Part shown: piece after piece, positions 6,706-10,279 of the stretch
Layout: every line of letters starts with the position of its first letter
Numbering within the stretch: the stretch's first letter is position 1
Assembly: GCA_964486825.1 (NCBI GenBank)
Contig: CAZAQS010000167.1
Coordinates: 1 to 10,279, forward strand
DNA length: 10,279 bases
DNA from: CAZAQS01 sp964486825
GTDB lineage: Bacteria; Chloroflexota; Anaerolineae; Anaerolineales; UBA4823
Direction: 5' to 3'
Position numbers and translations under genes: made by a program
The notes under the pieces: model-generated
What the model was told of the DNA's origin: nothing
Databases searched by the model: none
What the model saw: the letters and a program-made list of their open reading frames with translations, nothing else

Positions 6706-7745
6706 CCGCTTTCTTCAAAAGAAATGGAAATCCGTTTTTGGCATTCATTGGCCTGGCCTTGCTGATCGCACTGATTATTTTTCTTCCCCGCCTGTTCCCG
6801 AGTGGCTACATGATCAATGCGATGATCGATAGCGTTCGCTGGATCATCTTTGCTCTGAGTTTTGACTTGTTGGCCGGGCATATCGGTGCCGTTTCCTTAG
6901 GGCACCCGGTATTTTTTGGATTGGGCGCCTACATAACAGCCATATTAGGGCCAATGCTGGGTTTAGGGTTCGTAGGCCGGACAGTTCTATCGGCTGTTTT
7001 GATGGCCCTGGTTGCCCTGGTAGCCGGGATTGCTTTTTTTCGCATTCGGCGGGTTACTTTTGCGATCGGTACGTTAGGGGCTCTGATTATTACCCAGTTG
7101 GTCGTGAATAATGCGTACGAACTTACCGGGGGACCCTTATGTATCCGGGGAGTAGCCCGGCCGCAGTTCACGCTGCCTTTCAGTGAGACTGCCCTGCGGA
7201 TTACCACGCCTACCCAATACTATTATCTCTTGCTGCCCCTGCTGCTGGTTACCGTTCTCGTGTATTTCGCGCTCACCAGGTCTCGAATCGGGCGTTCTTT
7301 TACCGCAGTCCGCGAAGATGAGGTGCGTGCTTCTGCTTTCGGTATTTTTCCTCTGCGGTACAAACTATTAGCTTTCGCCGTTGGCGCTGGCCTGGTAGGA
7401 GCGTTAGGTAGTTTTCAGGCCCAATATATTACTGTGGTTTGTCCAACTGACATCGCCCTGCAGTTAACCACCCTGCTTCTGATCATCGTCTTTGTTGGTG
7501 GGGTTGGCAGCATGCGCGGGGTAATCATAGGGGCTATTATATTCAGCTCGCTACCGCGCATCCTGGAAACCCAGGGAGCGGCTGCAATTAGTCCTGCTTA
7601 CCAGCAAATCGCCTACGGGTTCATCCTGGTGGTGGTGATGATATTTTTTCCCGACGGTTTAGACGGGTTGTTGACCCGTACGGCAGGAAGGATGAGGAAA
7701 CGCTATCGATCCTGGTTCCCAAGTGATGAGGCGAAAGATGAGTGA
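6702..7745 (+). CDS. livM: Branched-chain-amino-acid-type ABC permease, LivM family
   Basis: The second membrane channel subunit, forming a heterodimer with the LivH product. It has 347 residues with a hydrophobic N-terminal helix (about 12-28). Diagnostic segments are SFDLLAGHIGAVSLGHPVFF (53-72), FAIGTLGALIITQLV (120-134), LTGG (141-144), the ATPase-coupling loop RSFTAVREDEVRASAFGI (198-215), and VFVGGVGSMRGVIIGA (263-278), with PDGLDGLL near the C-terminus. The start is GTG at 6702, in a GTGA overlap with the livH stop; GGAGGG (6689-6694) is seven bases upstream and supports it. The basic C-terminal tail RMRKRYRSWF is cytoplasmic. Substrate specificity cannot be read from the sequence. Confidence 0.93.
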   Translation: MTAFFKRNGNPFLAFIGLALLIALIIFLPRLFPSGYMINAMIDSVRWIIFALSFDLLAGHIGAVSLGHPVFFGLGAYITAILGPMLGLGFVGRTVLSAVLMALVALVAGIAFFRIRRVTFAIGTLGALIITQLVVNNAYELTGGPLCIRGVARPQFTLPFSETALRITTPTQYYYLLLPLLLVTVLVYFALTRSRIGRSFTAVREDEVRASAFGIFPLRYKLLAFAVGAGLVGALGSFQAQYITVVCPTDIALQLTTLLLIIVFVGGVGSMRGVIIGAIIFSSLPRILETQGAAAISPAYQQIAYGFILVVVMIFFPDGLDGLLTRTAGRMRKRYRSWFPSDEAKDE

Positions 7746-8523
7746 TTCTCGCTCACCCTCAGGGGCTGCTCCTCTTTTGGAAGCTCAAGCACTTTCCAAG
7801 CATTTCGACGGTGTCCAGGCTCTTGATAAAGTAGACATGGTAATTTATCCAGGTGAGTTGGTCAGCCTGATTGGCCCAAACGGCTCTGGCAAGACCACCT
7901 TCTTTAACTGTGTGACCGGCTTCCTACGGGTAGATGAAGGCAGGGTTTTATTTAAAAATCAGGATATCACCCAACAGCGACCGGACAAAATTACTTTAAA
8001 AGGAATTTGCCGCACCTTCCAAAATGTGCGCATCTTGCCTAGTTTAACGGTTGAAGAAAACCTGCTGGTTGCCTTGCAGCAATTCCAGGAAGACAACCTG
8101 ATTAAAAGGATTCTCCATACTCCCAGCATTTCAAAGTTGGAGGCCGAGTCAAAAGAATGCGCTGCTAACCTCCTCGACCAGGTAGGGTTGTACCATCTGC
8201 GAGACCAACAAGCCCGTAACCTGGTTTTTGGGCAGCGTAAGCTGTTGGAGTTTGCTTGCGCCCTCATTCCTGATCCCGAGTTGGTGCTGTTGGATGAACC
8301 AGCTGCCGGTGTCAGCACCACCATGGTGGACCGGATGAAATCCTTGATCCGCAGTTTAAATAAAACCGGCAAAACCTTCCTGGTGGTCGAACACAACATG
8401 GGGGTTGTTATGGATATCTCTCACCGCATTGTTGTCCTTGATTATGGCAAAAAGATTGCCGAGGGAACCCCCCTGGAGGTCCGCGGTAATGAACTGGTTA
8501 AGGAGGCTTACTTTGGCAGATAG
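7738..8523 (+). CDS. livG: Branched-chain-amino-acid-type ABC ATPase, LivG family
   Basis: A cytoplasmic ATPase that powers the importer together with the LivF product. I chose the ATG at 7738 (261 residues) because GAGG (7728-7731) sits six bases before it and the overlap with livM is a compact 8 bases; an in-frame GTG at 7723 would add only MMRRK. Motifs: Walker A GPNGSGKT (46-53), Q-loop Gln95 in CRTFQNVR, Walker B LVLLDEP (182-188), and H-loop His219 in VVEHNM. The C-terminal AEGTPLEV...EAYFG is typical of LivG. The ABC signature reads LVFGQ (162-166) instead of the usual LSYGQ/LSGGQ, with Val replacing the phosphate-contacting Ser. The D-loop region is AAGVST rather than AAGLNP. Related Liv-type ATPases do tolerate changes here, so the protein is probably active. 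Confidence 0.92.
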   Translation: MSDSRSPSGAAPLLEAQALSKHFDGVQALDKVDMVIYPGELVSLIGPNGSGKTTFFNCVTGFLRVDEGRVLFKNQDITQQRPDKITLKGICRTFQNVRILPSLTVEENLLVALQQFQEDNLIKRILHTPSISKLEAESKECAANLLDQVGLYHLRDQQARNLVFGQRKLLEFACALIPDPELVLLDEPAAGVSTTMVDRMKSLIRSLNKTGKTFLVVEHNMGVVMDISHRIVVLDYGKKIAEGTPLEVRGNELVKEAYFGR

Positions 8524-9238
8524 TGATCTACTGCTGGAGCTTCGTGGGGTTAATGCCGGATATAAGGATATCGAAGTACTTAGGAATGTGGATATCCATG
8601 TCAAGCCAGGCCAATTTGTCTCCATTTTAGGGGCCAATGGAGCCGGTAAATCAACCTTGTTGAAGACGATCTACGGTATTGTAAAACCGTCTAAAGGCCG
8701 TGTTTTGTTTGAGGATCATGATATCACCCAGGTTGCGCCAATCCAACGCTTGAAAAGCGGCATCTGTTATGTCCCTGAAGGCCGGTCTAATTTTCCCGAG
8801 ATGACCGTCCAGGAAAACCTGGAAATGGGCGCTTATCTCCGCCATGACTGGCAGAATATCAATACGGATATTGAAAATTTGTGCAGCAGGTTCCCTATCC
8901 TCCGAGAGAAGCGCCATATTTCCGCTGGAAATCTAAGCGGCGGTCAGCAGCAAATGTTGGAAATTGCGATTGCTCTGATGCTGAAACCCAAAGTGCTTAT
9001 GATCGATGAACCAACCCTGGGCCTTGCACCCATTCTTGTAACGGCGGTATTGGATGAACTAAAAGCGATCAATGCTGGCGGAACCACTGTGGTACTGGTC
9101 GAGCAAAATGCGAAACGAGCCCTGGAAATATCCGATTATGCCTTTGTGCTTGAATTAGGCCGGGTCCGTTTTGAAGGGCCAGCTGTCGAACTGGGTCAAA
9201 ATGAAAAGGTAATCGAGGCCTATCTGGGCGAAAGATAA
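8513..9238 (+). CDS. livF: Branched-chain-amino-acid-type ABC ATPase, LivF family
   Basis: The second cytoplasmic ATPase of the importer. I place the start at TTG 8513 (241 residues): AAGGAGG (8500-8506) lies six bases upstream and the product begins MADSDLLLELRGVNAGY, matching the short N-terminus of LivF proteins. An ATG at 8489 with GGAGG nine bases upstream would add eight residues and cannot be excluded; starts further upstream inside livG are implausible. Motifs are intact: Walker A GANGAGKS (40-47), YVPEGR with FPEMTVQENLEMGAY (the LivF-typical Q-loop-side segment, about 87-108), signature LSGGQ (141-145), Walker B VLMIDEP (161-167) followed by TLGLAP, and Gln198 in LVEQNA where other ABC ATPases carry the H-loop His, as is usual for LivF. 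It overlaps livG by 11 bases, implying coupled translation. Confidence 0.9.
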   Translation: MADSDLLLELRGVNAGYKDIEVLRNVDIHVKPGQFVSILGANGAGKSTLLKTIYGIVKPSKGRVLFEDHDITQVAPIQRLKSGICYVPEGRSNFPEMTVQENLEMGAYLRHDWQNINTDIENLCSRFPILREKRHISAGNLSGGQQQMLEIAIALMLKPKVLMIDEPTLGLAPILVTAVLDELKAINAGGTTVVLVEQNAKRALEISDYAFVLELGRVRFEGPAVELGQNEKVIEAYLGER

Positions 9239-9259
9239 TTTCTTATCAAGAGGTGGAGT

Positions 9260-10279
9260 ATGCTAGTTAATGTTCAAAGATTAGTGGCTAAAATGGATGC
9301 CGAAGGTTTGGATGGATTGGTCGCAGCCACGCTTCCAAATATTCATTACTTCGCTGGTTTTTGGAGCCTGGCTTTATCCGGTTTCCCTTACGAAGGACAG
9401 TGCTATGCGGTTATCACCCGTGATGAGCCGGCATTGCCGTATGTTGTCGCTTCGACCGTGGAGCTCGACCAGGTACTGGATGGATTTCCAGTAAAAGGAA
9501 CCATAAATTTCGGAAGGTTTTACCGTGAAGCGCCGCCGGCAGGTTTCACCCTCTCAGAGGATGAAAAAAAGCTGCAAGAAATGTCGATGGACAGCGAACC
9601 CGCCAGCGGTCCGCTGGAAGGCTTGCTTAAGGCACTCGAAAAAATGGGGCTGACCAACAAGCGCATCGGGATTGATGAACTCGGCCTGCGCAAGGGTTTT
9701 TATGAAACATTCGTAGAGAAGCTGCCCCAGGCTGATCTCGTACCGGTTTCTGCTCTCTTACGTTGGGTGCGGAAAGTGAAAACTGCAGAAGAAATTCGCC
9801 GCTTGCGGGAAGCCGCCCGCATCACCGAAAGGGCTATGATCGCTGCCAGCGGGATTGCCCGGGAAGGCGTAACGGAATACGAGCTGGCGCGCGAGTTTGA
9901 GCGTTCGATCGTCAGCCAGGGTGGCAGACCTCAATTCAGCCTGATCCGGATTGGGCGCAACGGTGTGGCAGGTCAGCGAGAACCAGACCGTACTCCACTG
10001 CACAAGGGAGACACGATCTGGTTCGATACCGGCGCCCTTTACAAGGGTTATTGGTCAGATATCGCCCGCATTTTCAGCCTGGGTGAACCTGATAAAAGGG
10101 CCAGGCAGATTTACAGCGCACTCTTGGAAGGGGAAGAAGTTGGCATTGCGAAAACTCGCGTGGGTATGACTGGCGGAGAGCTGTATGAAATTACGATGGA
10201 AGCCAGCCGTAAAGCCGGGCACCCCACCTATCGCCGCCACCATGTCGGTCACGGCATCGGCGCTGAAGTGTACGAAGCG
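9260..10279 (+). CDS. M24-family metallohydrolase (creatinase / Xaa-Pro peptidase fold), 3'-truncated by window edge
   Basis: The first 340 residues of a cytoplasmic dinuclear-metal hydrolase; the frame is open to the last base. ATG 9260 follows AGGTGG (9251-9256), and the gene starts 21 bases after livF, so it belongs to the transporter operon. Residues about 5-165 form the creatinase N-terminal domain (LPNIHYFAGFW near the start). Residues about 175-340 are the pita-bread catalytic domain, beginning VRKVKTAEEIRRLREAARI. Two metal Asp ligands are visible, D256 in WFDTGALYKG and D267 in WSDIARIF, and the metal His is H331 in HHVGHGIG. The two Glu ligands lie beyond the edge. Where most members have a catalytic-pocket His 11 residues before the GD turn, this protein has Gln239. 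The family includes prolidases, aminopeptidase P, creatinase and ectoine hydrolase. The importer context suggests it hydrolyses the imported compound, but the substrate is not assignable. Confidence 0.87.
   Translation, partial: MLVNVQRLVAKMDAEGLDGLVAATLPNIHYFAGFWSLALSGFPYEGQCYAVITRDEPALPYVVASTVELDQVLDGFPVKGTINFGRFYREAPPAGFTLSEDEKKLQEMSMDSEPASGPLEGLLKALEKMGLTNKRIGIDELGLRKGFYETFVEKLPQADLVPVSALLRWVRKVKTAEEIRRLREAARITERAMIAASGIAREGVTEYELAREFERSIVSQGGRPQFSLIRIGRNGVAGQREPDRTPLHKGDTIWFDTGALYKGYWSDIARIFSLGEPDKRARQIYSALLEGEEVGIAKTRVGMTGGELYEITMEASRKAGHPTYRRHHVGHGIGAEVYEA

Noticed and set aside
8405..8512. Upstream in-frame starts for the LivF ATPase inside livG
   Set aside because: Residues encoded here are not LivF-like, and the strong ribosome site at 8500-8506 plus family N-terminus point to TTG 8513. 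Only the ATG at 8489 remains a fair alternative.
9297..9494. Short + strand open frame (65 codons) within the M24 gene
   Set aside because: It is in another frame of the M24 hydrolase gene, whose 340-codon uninterrupted frame carries the family's metal-binding motifs.
1..10279. CRISPR arrays, tRNA/rRNA genes, insertion sequences, attachment sites, defence or toxin systems
   Set aside because: No direct-repeat array, cloverleaf-like segment, transposase/integrase or toxin-antitoxin-like pair was seen on either strand. The window is filled by metabolic and transport genes.

Overview
The window holds two unrelated gene clusters in convergent/divergent arrangement and reads as ordinary chromosomal DNA from an anaerobe-leaning bacterium. 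A Chloroflexota (Anaerolineae-like) source is my best guess. The reasons are the Pro/Thr-rich linker straight after the lipobox of the binding protein, a style common in that phylum, and the pairing of a bis-MGD enzyme with TorD and FmdE proteins. This is an inference from style, not a taxonomic proof. No phage, IS, CRISPR, tRNA or rRNA sequence is visible.

Left cluster (1-3224, + strand, visibly G+C-richer with G/C-biased third positions): the C-terminal half of a molybdopterin (DMSO-reductase superfamily) oxidoreductase whose 5' end lies outside the window, then a long TorD-type maturation chaperone and an FmdE-family zinc protein. The genes overlap or abut, so they form one transcript. The layout says catalytic subunit, its chaperone, and an accessory protein probably tied to Mo/W enzyme maturation. 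The substrate cannot be read because the active-site half is missing.

Middle (3225-4419): a convergent spacer with two weak hairpins, an IclR-family regulator on the - strand (3399-4184), and a 235-bp divergent control region. The control region has a near-consensus sigma-70 promoter (TTGACA-17-TATAAA) and, just downstream of its predicted start point, a perfect 7+7 inverted repeat ATGTTTC-N7-GAAACAT. That repeat is the natural candidate operator for the IclR protein.

Right cluster (4420-10279, + strand): a complete branched-chain-amino-acid-type (HAAT/Liv) ABC importer in the order lipoprotein binding protein, LivH, LivM, LivG, LivF, followed 21 bp later by an M24 (creatinase/Xaa-Pro peptidase fold) hydrolase that runs off the right edge. 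A 14-bp perfect hairpin after the binding-protein gene probably sets a higher level of binding protein than of the membrane/ATPase genes. The working model is that an IclR regulator senses a small molecule and controls uptake of an amino-acid-like compound by the Liv-type importer, and the M24 enzyme then hydrolyses it in the cytoplasm. The M24 protein has a Gln where the family normally has an active-site His, which suggests a non-standard substrate or mechanism. The true substrate is unknown.
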